DNA of 64,000 nt from RPQJ01 sp963744735 (GTDB lineage Bacteria > Pseudomonadota > Gammaproteobacteria > Steroidobacterales > Steroidobacteraceae). The notes under the pieces were generated by a model. The model was not told where the DNA came from. It saw only the letters and a list, made by a program, of their open reading frames with translations, and did no database searches. The stretch spans positions 1 through 64,000 of the forward strand of contig CAVUVH010000006.1 in assembly GCA_963744735.1 (NCBI GenBank). Direction: 5' to 3'. The translations under genes and the position numbers were made by a program. Numbering within the stretch: position 1 is the stretch's first letter; each line of letters opens with the position of its first letter. Positions 1 to 8,814 of this stretch are shown in pieces.

Positions 1-366
1 GCAGCAGCACCGCGCCGGTCGTGAGTGCAGCAGCGAACACGGGCTTGCGCAGGCAGCCTGGCGGCGCGCGCGATGCAGTCCGAACAGCAAGGCCGCCACC
101 ACGCCCGCGAGCGGCTCCCAACCGCCGTCACGTATGTTCAGGATGCTCAGCGGCTGGTCGAAATACTGCTCACGCCATTGCAGGACGAAGGCGAGTCGAG
201 CGGCGCCCAGGCCGACCAGCAGCATATAAGTAAGTGTCGGCTCGATGTCGATGTCCGCCGCCCGCGCCATCCGGTTGGCAACGAATCCGCCAAGAGCGAT
301 AGCGACCAGGGCCACCAGCACCGAATAGGGCAGCGAAAGTGGACCAATCTGCAGCGCCTGGTTCAT
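1..366 (-). CDS. Partial membrane protein, Lgt-like N-terminal domain (possible TlpA-type fusion)
   Basis: The gene runs off the left edge, so only about 120 N-terminal residues are visible, starting at an ATG at 366. The protein begins MNQALQIGPLSLPYSVL and has several hydrophobic segments. It also carries LVGLGAARLAFVLQWR and ILNIRDGGWEPLAGVVAA, a pattern I know from Lgt-like membrane domains, sometimes joined to a periplasmic thioredoxin (TlpA-like) domain. Near 50-60 the frame appears to slip, because the sequence after the break (LRKPVFAAALTTGAVLL) fits better than the in-frame continuation. No thioredoxin CXXC is visible; it would lie outside the window. The family call is recognition from pattern only and function is uncertain. 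Confidence 0.45.
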   Translation of the reverse strand, partial: MNQALQIGPLSLPYSVLVALVAIALGGFVANRMARAADIDIEPTLTYMLLVGLGAARLAFVLQWREQYFDQPLSILNIRDGGWEPLAGVVAALLFGLHRARRQAACASPCSLLHSRPARCCC

Positions 367-471
367 GACTACCGTTCGACCCCTTCATGCCGACCCACTC
401 ACCCAGTGAACTTGCGGCCGGCGCCCGGCACTCGTGTAGCATCCGGGCCAACGCATGGGGGGAAGGCGCTG

Positions 472-1724
472 ATGTCAAATGCACAGGGCGAGGCGCGCGG
501 CCGGTCGTGGCCGCGGTATTACACCATCGTGCTGCTGCTCTTCGCAGCTGTTTTCATTTCCTATATCGATCGCACGAACATCTCGGTGGCCGCCATCGCG
601 ATGAAGGACGATCTCGGCTGGACCGAGACGCAGAAGGGAATCGTCCTCTCCTCGTTCTTCGTCGGATACCTGCTGCTGATGGCAGCGACCGGCGCCCTCG
701 CGAACCGCTATGGGGGCTGGCTGGTGCTCGGCGTCGCGGTGCTCTGGTGGTCCGCATGGACGGCACTCACCCCGCCCGCCGCAGTGATGTCGCTGGGCGC
801 GCTGATCGCGGCACGCATCGCGCTTGGGCTGGGCGAAGCGGCGGTGTTTCCCGCCTCGATGAACATGATCTCGCGCTGGGTGCCACCCGAGCACCGGTCG
901 CGCGCCACCGCGCTGATCATCAGCGCGATCTCGTTGGGAACCGTGTTCGCCTTGCCCGCCACGGGCTGGCTGGTACGCGAATACGGCTGGGAAGTTGCCC
1001 TTCTACCTGTTCGGGGCCGTTGGACTGGTCTGGTACGCGGCATGGCATTTTCTTGCCCGCGACGGCGAACCTGCGAGTTCATCGGTCACGACGCCGCAAA
1101 CCGCGCACCGCGGCCATTCCGTGGGGACAACTGCTGCGCCTGCCGGCCGTGTGGGCCATCATCGTTGGCCACTTCGCGAGCAACTGGGGCCTGTACGTTC
1201 TGCTCGCGTGGATGCCGACCTACTTCAAGAGCACGTTCGGCGTATCGCTCGCCAGTGCTGGCGTGCTTTCGGCGGCGCCATGGCTGGTCAATTTCGTCGC
1301 CGCGAATTTTGCCGGCGCCTGGGCGGACCGCATGATGCGAGACGGTCGCAGCGCCGGCTTTGTCCGCAAGCTGATGCAGAGCATTGCACTCGTCGGCTGC
1401 GCGATCTTCCTGCTGCTGCTGACCCAGGCGACGACGCCGCTGGCGGCCGTCCTGATCATGTGCGGCGCGACGGCAACATCCGCGTGCGCAATGTCGGGTT
1501 TCGCCCCCAACTGCTTCGACATCGCCCCGAAGTATGCGGACGTCATCTGGGGCATCAGCAACACGTTCGCCACGCTGCCGGGCATCGTGGGCATCTACGT
1601 CACGGGCTGGCTCGTCGATCGCACGGGGACGTTCGGCGCGCCTTTCGTGCTTACCGCAGCGGTGTCGCTGTTCGGCGCAGCCTTCTACCTGGCCTTCGGC
1701 TCAGGCCGTCGACACATTGATTGA
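472..1724 (+). CDS. MFS transporter, anion:cation symporter (ACS) type
   Basis: This is an inner-membrane transporter of the major facilitator superfamily. The N-terminus YYTIVLLLFAAVFISYIDRT is typical of ACS symporters for organic anions such as hexuronates or galactarate; the substrate cannot be told. The ATG at 472 is preceded by GGGGGAAGG at good spacing. Length fits the family (about 417 residues). The frame breaks twice. At about 995-1001 the TM6 region resumes as FYLFGAVGLVWYAAW one frame on. At about 1103-1112 it resumes as AIPWGQLLRLPAVWAII another frame on. Both fit one extra base, and both halves are clearly transporter, so I read one gene rather than three fragments. A small DedA-like gene follows on the same strand. 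Confidence 0.85.
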
Positions 1725-1829
1725 AGGTGTGCGCTGCAGACCCGCGCGCAGACGCGTCAAGAATTGCAGTCGAGCCTGTATAGCGACGTACCAGCTCATC
1801 GACACTTGTCCTGCTGAAATAGTGGTCGC

Positions 1830-2267
1830 ATGACCGGGATCGCCGCACTCGCAGGATTGTTCACCGCCGCGTTCGTCGCGGCCACCATCATTCCTGCCCA
1901 GTCCGAGGCCGTCCTCGCTGCGCTGTTGCTGGCGGGAAATCATCCAGTCGCCCTGCTGCTCGTGGTGGCGACCGTGGGTAACGTACTGGGCTCCGCGGTC
2001 AACTGGGCACTGGGCAGGGGCATCGAAAAATTCAGGGATCGACGCTGGTTCCCGGCTGACGCCGCAGCCCTGGAGCGTGCGCAAGGCTGGTACCAGCGTT
2101 ATGGCAGGTGGTCGCTGCTGCTGAGCTGGGCACCCTTCGTCGGCGATCCGCTGACGATCATGGCCGGGGTGCTCCGCGAACCGTTCTGGTCGTTCCTGTT
2201 GCTCGTGACGATCGCGAAACTGGCGCGATACCTCGTGCTCGCCTCGATCGTCCTGCAAGTCATGTGA
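1830..2267 (+). CDS. yqaA: YqaA-family small membrane protein (DedA/SNARE-associated)
   Basis: The protein has 145 residues and an uninterrupted frame. It has hydrophobic segments at about residues 3-25, 35-60, 95-115 and 120-143. The family hallmarks are an early IIPAQSEAVLAALLL, GNVLGSAVNWALGR in the middle, and WAPFVGDPLTIMAGVLR near the end. YqaA proteins are inner-membrane relatives of DedA flippase-like proteins; their exact role is not settled. It sits about 105 bases after the transporter gene and faces the fbpC gene tail to tail. No clear terminator is visible in the 75-base gap between them. Confidence 0.85.
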   Translation: MTGIAALAGLFTAAFVAATIIPAQSEAVLAALLLAGNHPVALLLVVATVGNVLGSAVNWALGRGIEKFRDRRWFPADAAALERAQGWYQRYGRWSLLLSWAPFVGDPLTIMAGVLREPFWSFLLLVTIAKLARYLVLASIVLQVM

Positions 2268-2342
2268 ACCAGAACGTGAAGCGAGACCACACGGGCGTCA
2301 TGCCGGACGCTCCGCGGCCTCCGTGCAATCGACCGTTACCGA

Positions 2343-3389
2343 TCATCGATCGTCGGCTGCGAATGTGATGACATGCTCCGTATCGAGGCGGACGCCGATC
2401 GACTCCCCGATGCGGTGGTCGTGGTGGCTGGGCACCAGGGCGAGCACGTGCCGGCCGCTCGCGAGCTCGAGCGTGTACAGGAAGTTCGCCCCGCGGAACA
2501 CGCGGTCGACGATGCGGCCGCGCCGTGGCGCATCGTCGTCATGCACGATGTCGTCAGGACGCAGCAGCACGTCGCAGTCCATTTCGTCGCCAGTAGAGTC
2601 CGCAGCCGGCGCGACGAGCGGTCCGAGTTCCGTCTGCAAGACGCCGTCCGCGGTGCGAGCCGCGGGAAGGAACGACGCCCTGCCGACGAAGCGTGCAACG
2701 AAACGCGATACCGGCCGATGGTACAGCTCGTAGGGCGTGGCCCATTGCTCGAGCCGTCCCTCGCGCATGAGGCCGACCCGGTCGGCCAGGGCAAACGCTT
2801 CCTGCTGGTCGTGTGTGACGACGAGCGCGGTCATCCCCAATGACTTGAGCAGCGTTCGCAGCTCCTCGACGAGTCGTTCGCGCAACGTGACGTCGAGGCT
2901 CGCGAAGGGCTCGTCGAGCAACAGCACGGCAGGACGCGGCGCAAGCGCGCGCGCGATCGCCACGCGTTGCTGCTGGCCGCCCGAGAGTTCGGCGGGGTAC
3001 GCCTCGGCGCAGTCGTCGAGACCCACGAGGCGCAGGGTCTCCACCGCGCGGACTCGTCGCTCCGCGCTTCCTAGCGCCCTCAGGCCGAACTCGACGTTGC
3101 CGAGCGCGGTCAGGTGCGGAAAGAGCGCATGTTCCTGGAACACCAGCCCAACCCCGCGTGCATGCGGCGGTACGTGCAGGTCGCGTTCGCTGACGACTCT
3201 ACCCTGCAGCAGGATGCGTCCCGCGTCGAGCGTCTCGAATCCGGCGACGCAGCGCAGCGCCGTCGTCTTGCCACATCCGCTCGGACCGAGCAGGCAACCG
3301 ATCTCGCCCGCGGCAAGCGCAAACGACAAGTGTTCGACGGCCGGCCGTGGCCCGAAGCATTTCGACACGTCGTGCAGTTCAAGCGACAT
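2343..3389 (-). CDS. fbpC: Iron(III) ABC transporter ATP-binding protein FbpC
   Basis: This is the cytoplasmic ATPase of a ferric-iron importer. The Walker A is GPSGCGKTTALR, the Q-loop is VGLVFQEHALFPH, the signature is LSGGQQQRVAIARAL, the Walker B is AVLLLDEPFASLD and the switch histidine lies in VVTHDQQEA. A C-terminal TOBE-like region follows. The ATG at 3389 gives a 348-residue protein matching the family start (MSLELHDVSKCFGPRPAV). A TTG at 3407 is possible but less likely. The start overlaps the end of the permease gene by 11 bases, which points to translational coupling in an fbpA-fbpB-fbpC operon read right to left. Confidence 0.92.
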   Translation of the reverse strand: MSLELHDVSKCFGPRPAVEHLSFALAAGEIGCLLGPSGCGKTTALRCVAGFETLDAGRILLQGRVVSERDLHVPPHARGVGLVFQEHALFPHLTALGNVEFGLRALGSAERRVRAVETLRLVGLDDCAEAYPAELSGGQQQRVAIARALAPRPAVLLLDEPFASLDVTLRERLVEELRTLLKSLGMTALVVTHDQQEAFALADRVGLMREGRLEQWATPYELYHRPVSRFVARFVGRASFLPAARTADGVLQTELGPLVAPAADSTGDEMDCDVLLRPDDIVHDDDAPRRGRIVDRVFRGANFLYTLELASGRHVLALVPSHHDHRIGESIGVRLDTEHVITFAADDR

Positions 3390-5004
3390 GGGCAAAACGC
3401 CTTGCAAGCAGCCACACAGGAATCAAGCCGGCCGCCACGATGAAGACGGATGGCAAGGCCGCGCGCGCCCACTCTCCTTCTGCAGCCATCTCGAAGACGC
3501 GCACCGCGAGCGTCTCGAAACCGAAGGGACGCGTCATCAGCGTGATCGGCAACTCCTTCATCAGGTCGACAAAGACGAGCATGGCCGCCGCGAGCACGCT
3601 GCCGCGCAGCAATGGCAGGTGCACTCGACCGAGCCTGGCAACGCCGCGCGCGCCGAGAGAGACCGCAACTTCGTCGAGGTTGCGGTGGATTCGCGCGAGT
3701 CCGCTTTCCACCGGGCCGACACCTACCGCAAGAAACCTCGCCAGGTAGGCCAGCAACATCGTGAGCAGCGTGCCCTGCAGCGCCAGTTGCGGGGCCGCAT
3801 CGCCCCAACGCACGTCGAGCCAATCCTGCATCCAGCCATTCATCGCGGCGATCGGCGCGAACATGCCAACGGCCAGCACCGTGCCGGGCAGCGCGTAGCC
3901 GACTGACGCAAACCGGCCCAGCGACTGCAACCACGGGCGGCGATCGCTCCGCAGGGCGTAACCCAGGGCGACGGCGGCCATTACGACGACGATCGCACCG
4001 GAGGCCGCCAACGCAACACTGCGCAGCACGAACCCCAGGTAGCGACCATCGAGATCCACTGCAGCATGCTGCCAGGCCCACGCCAGCAGTTGCGCGAGCG
4101 GCAGCACGAAAGCGACGGCGAGTACCGTCGATGCGGCCGCAGTGGCCCACAGACCCTGCGCTGCCGGAAGGCGCACACGTTGCAGCATCCCGCCCGAGCT
4201 TCGTTGCGATGCGAAGCCACGCCCGCCACGCAGCCGACGCTCGATGCCGGCCACCACGAGCGCGAGCAAGGCGAGCAACGCAGCCATCTGCAGCGCCGCA
4301 GCCAGCGAAAACATGCCGAACCACGCGCGGTAGATCGACGTGGTGAAGGTGTCCACGTTGAACGCAGCGACCACGCCGAAGTCAGCGAGCGTCTCCATCG
4401 CGACAAGCCCGATGCCCGCAGCAATCGCAGGTCGTGCCATCGGCAACAGGACGCGCCGGAATGCCGCCCGCCGGTCGAGCCCGAGTGACTGCGCAGCCTC
4501 GAGCGCCCTCGCGCCGGCCGACTCGAAAGCAACTCGGGCCAGCATGTAAACGTACGGATACAGCGTGAGGGTGAGCACCAGCGCGGCGCCGCCGATCGAG
4601 CGCACCGGGGGCAGCCGCCACGCGTCGCCGAGCAATGCGCGTCCCGCGGTCTGCAGCGGGCCCGAGAAATCCAGCGCGCCCGCAAAAACGACTGCCATCA
4701 CGTATCCCGGGAGGGCGAGCGGCGCGAGCAATGCCCAGCCGAAGAACTTGCGTCCGGGAAAATCATGCGCGGCGACGAGCCAGGCAAGCGCAGTACCAAG
4801 CGCGCCGGCGGCCGCGCCCACCAGCAGGACCAGCAGGGCCGTGTTCAAGCCGGCGCGCGGCAGCACGTGCTGGAGCTGGTGCGACCACACATCCGCGGCA
4901 GGAGCCGCCCAGGCGGCGAACGCCGAAAGTACCGGCACAGCCACCGGGACGGTCAGGAGCAGCACCGTCGTGGTGGCGGCGGCCCGTGCAGGGAACGGAC
5001 TCAC
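3379..5004 (-). CDS. fbpB: Iron(III) ABC transporter permease FbpB (fused two-domain)
   Basis: The inner-membrane permease has 541 residues with two tandem binding-protein-dependent transport domains, as in FbpB/SfuB. Each half has the cytoplasmic EAA-type loop that docks FbpC: EAAQSLGLDRRAAFRRVLLP in the first half, and LDEVAVSLGARGVARLGRVH in the second. About twelve hydrophobic segments are visible and the frame is clean. The ATG at 5004 lies 6 bases after the fbpA stop. The position between the binding-protein and ATPase genes supports the assignment. Confidence 0.93.
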   Translation of the reverse strand: MSPFPARAAATTTVLLLTVPVAVPVLSAFAAWAAPAADVWSHQLQHVLPRAGLNTALLVLLVGAAAGALGTALAWLVAAHDFPGRKFFGWALLAPLALPGYVMAVVFAGALDFSGPLQTAGRALLGDAWRLPPVRSIGGAALVLTLTLYPYVYMLARVAFESAGARALEAAQSLGLDRRAAFRRVLLPMARPAIAAGIGLVAMETLADFGVVAAFNVDTFTTSIYRAWFGMFSLAAALQMAALLALLALVVAGIERRLRGGRGFASQRSSGGMLQRVRLPAAQGLWATAAASTVLAVAFVLPLAQLLAWAWQHAAVDLDGRYLGFVLRSVALAASGAIVVVMAAVALGYALRSDRRPWLQSLGRFASVGYALPGTVLAVGMFAPIAAMNGWMQDWLDVRWGDAAPQLALQGTLLTMLLAYLARFLAVGVGPVESGLARIHRNLDEVAVSLGARGVARLGRVHLPLLRGSVLAAAMLVFVDLMKELPITLMTRPFGFETLAVRVFEMAAEGEWARAALPSVFIVAAGLIPVWLLARRFAHVA

Positions 5005-5010
5005 GAAGGC

Positions 5011-6033
5011 TCAACGATAGCCGGCACGATCCATCAGCTTGACGGCAGCGGGTTGCAGTCGACCCGCCTCGACCACGTTGAGCTCGCTCGGTTGGAACGT
5101 GCCCCACGAAGCCACGAGCGGATCCTTCGCGACTTGCGGGTTCGTCGGATACTCCATGTTCGAAGCCGCAAAGAACTCCTGCGCTTTGCCCGCGGACAGC
5201 CACTCGAGGAAGCGTTGTGCTGCGGCAGCGTTGCGTGAGGTGGCGACGACACCGGCCCCCGAAATGTTGACGTGCACACCGCCCGAGCCCTGGTTGGCCC
5301 AGAAGAGACGCGCATTGAAGTCGGGGCGCTCGCGCACGATGCGGCCGTAGTAGTACGAGTTGACGATGCCGACGTCGCACTGGCCCGCCGCGATGGCTTC
5401 AAGCAGGGCCGTGTCGTTCGCGAAGACGTCGGTGGCGAGGTTGGCGACCCAGCCGCGCACGACTCGCTCTGCCTGCGCCTCGCCCAGCGTCTTGATCATC
5501 ATCGCGACCAGCGACTGGTTATAGACCTTCTTCGAGGTGCGCAGGCACAGGCGGCCCTTCCACTCCGGTCCGGCGAGCGCCTCGTACGTGCTGAGCGACT
5601 TGGGGTCGACCTTGCGCGGGTTGTAGACGATGGTCCGCGCGCGCTGCGAGAAGCCGAACCACCGGCCTTGCGGGTCGCGCAAGTGCTTCGGCACGTTCTT
5701 CTCCAGCACTGGCGAGCGCAACGGCTTCAGCAATCCGCGCTCTGCCGCGTTCCACAATTCTCCTGCGTCGACCGTCATCAGGATGTCCGCCGGGGAATTG
5801 CGTCCTTCGGCAGCGAGCCGGGTCACCAGCACGGCGGCATCCGCAGTCGTGAACTTCACGTCTACGCCGGTTTCCTTCGTGTACAGGTCGAAGACCGGCT
5901 TGATCAGCTGCTCGTTGCGGGCCGAGTACACGACCAGGCTCTTCGCCATGGCGATGGCGGGAACGACGGACGCGACGGCGGCAGATGCGATGGCGAGGCC
6001 GATCAGCAGCCGATGCAGCGGAGTGCGTTTCAT
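5011..6033 (-). CDS. fbpA: Periplasmic iron(III)-binding protein FbpA
   Basis: This extracytoplasmic binding protein (340 residues) delivers ferric iron to FbpBC. The signal peptide MKRTPLHRLLIGLAIASAAV runs on to an Ala-rich cleavage region, and the mature chain starts near KSLVVYSARNEQ, the usual FbpA opening. The paired tyrosines that bind iron in this family are visible in VNSYYYGRIV. The frame would stay open upstream of the chosen ATG, but the signal peptide fixes 6033 as the start. It is the first gene of a three-gene operon, with an AT-rich promoter region directly upstream. Confidence 0.93.
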   Translation of the reverse strand: MKRTPLHRLLIGLAIASAAVASVVPAIAMAKSLVVYSARNEQLIKPVFDLYTKETGVDVKFTTADAAVLVTRLAAEGRNSPADILMTVDAGELWNAAERGLLKPLRSPVLEKNVPKHLRDPQGRWFGFSQRARTIVYNPRKVDPKSLSTYEALAGPEWKGRLCLRTSKKVYNQSLVAMMIKTLGEAQAERVVRGWVANLATDVFANDTALLEAIAAGQCDVGIVNSYYYGRIVRERPDFNARLFWANQGSGGVHVNISGAGVVATSRNAAAAQRFLEWLSAGKAQEFFAASNMEYPTNPQVAKDPLVASWGTFQPSELNVVEAGRLQPAAVKLMDRAGYR

Positions 6034-6049
6034 GGGGGTCTTGCCAGAT

Positions 6050-6101
6050 ACGTATATGCGAATGATTCTTGATTGTATCTGAGCATGGGATTGCTCGTCA
6101 C
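6050..6101 (-). promoter_or_regulatory. Candidate fbpABC promoter with weak Fur-box-like stretch
   Basis: On the minus strand, GTGACG (6096-6101) and TACAAT (6072-6077) are separated by 18 bases and could be -35 and -10 boxes. The stretch between the -10 and the gene is AT-rich for this genome and contains AATCATTCG at about 6058-6066, which resembles half of a Fur box. The match to the full 19-base Fur consensus is poor. Iron control of fbpABC is expected from other bacteria but is not shown here. Confidence 0.28.
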
Positions 6102-6450
6102 GCCCACTGCGCTGGTTACTGCCAGCACGCGAAGACCTCTCCCTTTTGATCCCGCTCGACCTGCATGGAGAGTTGGCGTGACCTTGGCCCGCCTTTCTTT
6201 CTAGCCGGGCTCGCGGTAACTGGGGCGAGCGTCCCCGGGTTCGACCGGCGCAGCTATCTCGACCTCGCCGAGGCTTTACACCCCGGAGCATCGGAGCCGC
6301 GCGTATTCGCACGGTGGCTTACAGAAACTCCGCTGCCACCCAACCGCCTCTTGCCGATGCTGCAGGCACAACCGGACCATGCAGCCTGAGACTGGAATCC
6401 ATACGAAGTCTGGATGACTCGCATCAATCTTCCACGCAACCGACCTGACC
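6102..6450. other. Intergenic stretch with no supported gene
   Basis: About 350 bases lie between the fbpA promoter region and the antitoxin gene. A 74-codon frame at 6165-6389 on the plus strand has no recognisable motif, and its composition gives no reason to believe it. I see no tRNA, long repeat or strong hairpin. It may be eroded DNA at the edge of the toxin-antitoxin insertion, but nothing in it proves that. Confidence 0.5.
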
Positions 6451-6747
6451 TCAGGCCGCGAATTGCACGCGAACATTGCGTCCAAGCGCCGCCGCAGCAC
6501 GACTGATCGTCGACAACGTGACCGACGGGTCTTCGGCGTCCAGTAACCGATGTATTACCGCCCTGCTCGTCTTCATGCGGCGTGCAAGTTCGGCTTGGGA
6601 CACTTTCTCGGCTTTCATCGCTTGGGCGATCTGCCAGGCGAGTACGCGTTTGATGGCAACCGCAGTCGCGCCCTCGAGTTGCCCTTCTTCGGCGAGGAAA
6701 GCTTCAAAATCACTGCCAGCGTGCGGGTTGAGTTTCTTGCGTGCCAC
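6451..6747 (-). CDS. HigA-like antitoxin, XRE-type HTH protein
   Basis: The protein has 98 residues. The C-terminal half is a Cro/C1-type helix-turn-helix: AWQIAQAMKAEKVSQAELAR then MKTSRAVIHRLLDAEDPSVT, ending in AAALGRNVRVQFAA, typical of antitoxins that pair with Gp49/HigB-like toxins. The start is GTG at 6747, with AAGGAG seven bases upstream. It overlaps nothing and begins 26 bases after the toxin stop, so the pair is probably one transcript with the toxin first, as in higBA loci. It would bind the toxin and repress the promoter; that role is inferred from the family. Confidence 0.82.
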   Translation of the reverse strand: MARKKLNPHAGSDFEAFLAEEGQLEGATAVAIKRVLAWQIAQAMKAEKVSQAELARRMKTSRAVIHRLLDAEDPSVTLSTISRAAAALGRNVRVQFAA

Positions 6748-6773
6748 GTATGTTGCTCCTTCCGCACTTCGAC

Positions 6774-7126
6774 TCAGCGACGTCTTGCGCCGCGCAGTTG
6801 CTTAAGGCGCACGTGCGCCGTGTAAAGCTCGTACGCAGGCGTCCTCTGCGACTTCTTGACGAAGCCATGCAGCAGGAGCGCCTCCTGCGCCTCAATCGTG
6901 AATAACACTCGCGCAATTCCGTCTTTGACGTGTACCGGATTTCCCACAAATCGGCATCAAGCTTGCGAACGACCGGCATTCCAATCGGCCAACCGAGTTG
7001 CACGGTGCGAATCTCCTCACCGACCAACTTGCGGTCTATCGCGGAGAGCGATCGAAGCCAATCGCGAACGGGCTCATTGCCCTGCGAGCTGCGAAAGAAT
7101 CGAACCGCTAGCGTAGGCAATTTCAA
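6774..7126 (-). CDS. HigB-like toxin (Gp49/DUF891, RelE superfamily), frame broken once
   Basis: The N-terminal part, VRFFRSSQGNEPVRDWLRSL then LDADLWEIR, is typical of Gp49-like HigB toxins, which cut mRNA on the ribosome. Near 6927 one base appears to be missing. In the next frame the protein continues VHVKDGIARVLFTIEAQEAL, then LLLHGFVKKSQRTPAYELY, and stops at 6774, giving about 117 residues, the normal size. Without that correction the frame would run on as unrelated sequence into the antitoxin. The start is TTG at 7126. Either the base loss is a sequencing error or the toxin is truly inactivated; the sequence alone cannot decide. Confidence 0.75.
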
Positions 7127-7135
7127 GTCGGAACT

Positions 7136-7151
7136 GTATCAATATCGATAC
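7136..7151. promoter_or_regulatory. Palindrome upstream of the toxin gene, candidate autoregulatory operator
   Basis: GTATC-AATATC-GATAC is a perfect 5-bp inverted repeat with a 6-base spacer, about 10 bases before the TTG start of the toxin. Type II antitoxins usually bind such palindromes over their own promoter. It is AT-rich in a GC-rich region, which adds weight. Binding is inferred. Confidence 0.45.
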
Positions 7152-7348
7152 ACCCATGCAAGCCGAAATGGAGGTAACGCCCTTAGAAATCACGGTGACC
7201 ATAGTGACGATCGAAGCCACGGCTTACTGACGGCAAAGTCAGCGCAATGCCTTGATTTGCATGACCTGACACGCGTGGAGGGGGACGGACGAAAGGCGCG
7301 CTTCGTGTACCAGCAAGAGTGCGGTACCCGCGCGTGAGTCCTTGAAAG

Positions 7349-7424
7349 TGGTGGGCCGTGTAGGATTCGAACCTACGACCTACTGATTAAGAGTCAGCAG
7401 CTCTACCAACTGAGCTAACGGCCC
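7349..7424 (-). tRNA. tRNA-Lys (anticodon CTT)
   Basis: The minus strand reads as a 76-base cloverleaf starting GGGCCGTTAGCTCAGTTGG. The anticodon loop ACTCTTAAT gives CTT. The T-arm has GGTTCGAATCC, and the acceptor closes with CGGCCC, discriminator A and an encoded CCA. It is the last of four tRNA genes on this strand. Confidence 0.96.
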
Positions 7425-7440
7425 ATCCTGTGATGGCGAG

Positions 7441-7517
7441 TGGGGTGGACGATGGGGCTCGAACCCACGACCGCCGGGACCACAACCCGGAGCTCTACCA
7501 GCTGAGCTACGTCCACC
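7441..7517 (-). tRNA. tRNA-His (anticodon GTG)
   Basis: The minus strand gives GGTGGACGTAGCTCAGCTGG with an anticodon stem CCGGG/CCCGG enclosing TTGTGGT, so the anticodon is GTG. The extra 5' G opposite discriminator C, the identity mark of tRNA-His, is encoded. CCA is encoded. Confidence 0.96.
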
Positions 7518-7569
7518 ATCGTCGACCAAAACGCAAACACGCTTCCAAAAACCAGCGCCATCCTGGTGA

Positions 7570-7646
7570 TGGCGCGCCCGGCAGGACTCGAACCTGCGAC
7601 CCTCGGCTTAGAAGGCCGATGCTCTATCCGGCTGAGCTACGGGCGC
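7570..7646 (-). tRNA. tRNA-Arg (anticodon TCT)
   Basis: The minus strand gives GCGCCCGTAGCTCAGCCGG with anticodon stem TCGGC/GCCGA around CTTCTAA, so the anticodon is TCT (codon AGA). The T-arm is GGTTCGAGTCC and CCA is encoded. Codon AGA should be rare in this GC-rich genome. Confidence 0.96.
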
Positions 7647-7676
7647 ATGTGCTGCGGCAACGTCGCTGCATCCGAG

Positions 7677-7753
7677 TGGTCGGGGCAGAGGGATTCGAAC
7701 CCCCGACCCTCTGCTCCCAAAGCAGATGCGCTACCAGACTGCGCCATGCCCCG
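7677..7753 (-). tRNA. tRNA-Pro (anticodon TGG)
   Basis: The minus strand gives CGGGGCATGGCGCAGTCTGG with anticodon stem TCTGC/GCAGA around TTTGGGA, so the anticodon is TGG. The T-arm is GGTTCGAATCC and CCA is encoded. It is the promoter-proximal gene of the four-tRNA cluster. Confidence 0.96.
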
Positions 7754-7832
7754 CCATGCATCGATCGACCTGCCGTCGTCGCCAGGCCGTTTTGGGTGCT
7801 GTCACCGTCCACGGACCCGCACGGGAGGGCGA

Positions 7833-7861
7833 ATCATACGGATCGACCCCCACAGCGTCAA
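7833..7861 (-). promoter_or_regulatory. Sigma-70-type promoter of the tRNA-Pro-Arg-His-Lys cluster
   Basis: On the minus strand TTGACG (7856-7861) and TATGAT (7833-7838) are separated by exactly 17 bases, about 80 bases upstream of tRNA-Pro. This is close to consensus, as expected for a stable-RNA operon. It lies upstream of and divergent from folD. Confidence 0.7.
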
Positions 7862-7944
7862 TTTGGGAAACGCGCGCGTGGGCGACACCGGCGGCCCGCT
7901 CTGCGAAAATGGCGGATTACCGCCCGATCTGCGAGAGATTCGCC

Positions 7945-8814
7945 ATGCCAGTCCCCGATTCCGGCGCCAAAGTCATCGACGGCAAGGCCATTGCCAGCGG
8001 GATCAAGCGCGAAGTGCGCATCGCGACCGACCGGCTCGCGGCCAGGGGACAGCGCCGTCCGGGACTGGCCGTGATCCTCGTGGGCGACAATCCGGCCTCG
8101 CAGGTGTACGTGCGCAACAAGCGGCTCGCCTGCGAGGAATGCGGCATCGTCTCCTCGAGCCATGACCTGGCGCAGTCCACGACCGAGACCGAGCTGCTGT
8201 CGCTGATCGAGCAGCTGAACGCCGACGACACGATCGACGGCATCCTGGTGCAGGTGCCGCTGCCCGACCACATCGACGACCGCCGCATCATCGAGGCGAT
8301 CGACCCGGCCAAGGACGTCGACGGCTTCCACCCCTTCAACATCGGGCGCCTGATGCTGCGGCATCCGTTGATCCGGCCGTGCACGCCCTACGGCGTCGTG
8401 CGGCTGCTGGAGAAGTCCGGCATCGCCGCGAAGGGCCAGCACTGCGTGGTGGTCGGTGCGTCCAACATCGTCGGCCGGCCGATGGCGCTGGAGCTGCTGC
8501 TGTCGGGCGCGACCGTGACCGTGTGCCACCGCTTCACGCAGGGACTGGAGCAGTTCGTCGGCATGGCCGACATCCTGGTCGTGGCGGTCGGCAAGCCCGG
8601 CATCGTGCGCGGCGAATGGATCAAGCCCGGCGCGGTGGTGATCGACGTCGGCATCAACCGCCTGCCCAGTGGCAAGCTCGTCGGTGACGTCGAGTTCGAG
8701 GTCGCGCGCCAGCGCGCGTCGCACATCACGCCCGTGCCGGGCGGCGTCGGGCCGATGACCGTGGCGATGCTGATGAAGAACACCCTCGAGTCAGCGCACG
8801 ACCGGGTCAAATAG
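7945..8814 (+). CDS. folD: Bifunctional methylene-THF dehydrogenase/cyclohydrolase FolD
   Basis: FolD (289 residues) interconverts 5,10-methylene-THF, methenyl-THF and 10-formyl-THF in the cytoplasm, feeding purine and fMet synthesis. Visible signatures are GILVQVPLPDHID, DVDGFHPFNIGRL, the NADP-binding loop VVGASNIVGRPMALELL and the C-terminal TPVPGGVGPMTVAMLMKN. The ATG at 7945 gives the family's usual N-terminus; the frame is open further upstream but has no family sequence there. Its neighbours glyA and purL elsewhere in the window belong to the same one-carbon/purine network. It converges with the lipoprotein gene. Confidence 0.97.
   Translation: MPVPDSGAKVIDGKAIASGIKREVRIATDRLAARGQRRPGLAVILVGDNPASQVYVRNKRLACEECGIVSSSHDLAQSTTETELLSLIEQLNADDTIDGILVQVPLPDHIDDRRIIEAIDPAKDVDGFHPFNIGRLMLRHPLIRPCTPYGVVRLLEKSGIAAKGQHCVVVGASNIVGRPMALELLLSGATVTVCHRFTQGLEQFVGMADILVVAVGKPGIVRGEWIKPGAVVIDVGINRLPSGKLVGDVEFEVARQRASHITPVPGGVGPMTVAMLMKNTLESAHDRVK

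Noticed and set aside
25..1335. A long plus-strand frame starting at base 25
   Set aside because: The first 149 codons have no family sequence and oppose the partial gene on the minus strand; the transporter begins at ATG 472.
6165..6389. A 74-codon gene upstream of the antitoxin
   Set aside because: No motif, no convincing ribosome-binding site and no family resemblance.
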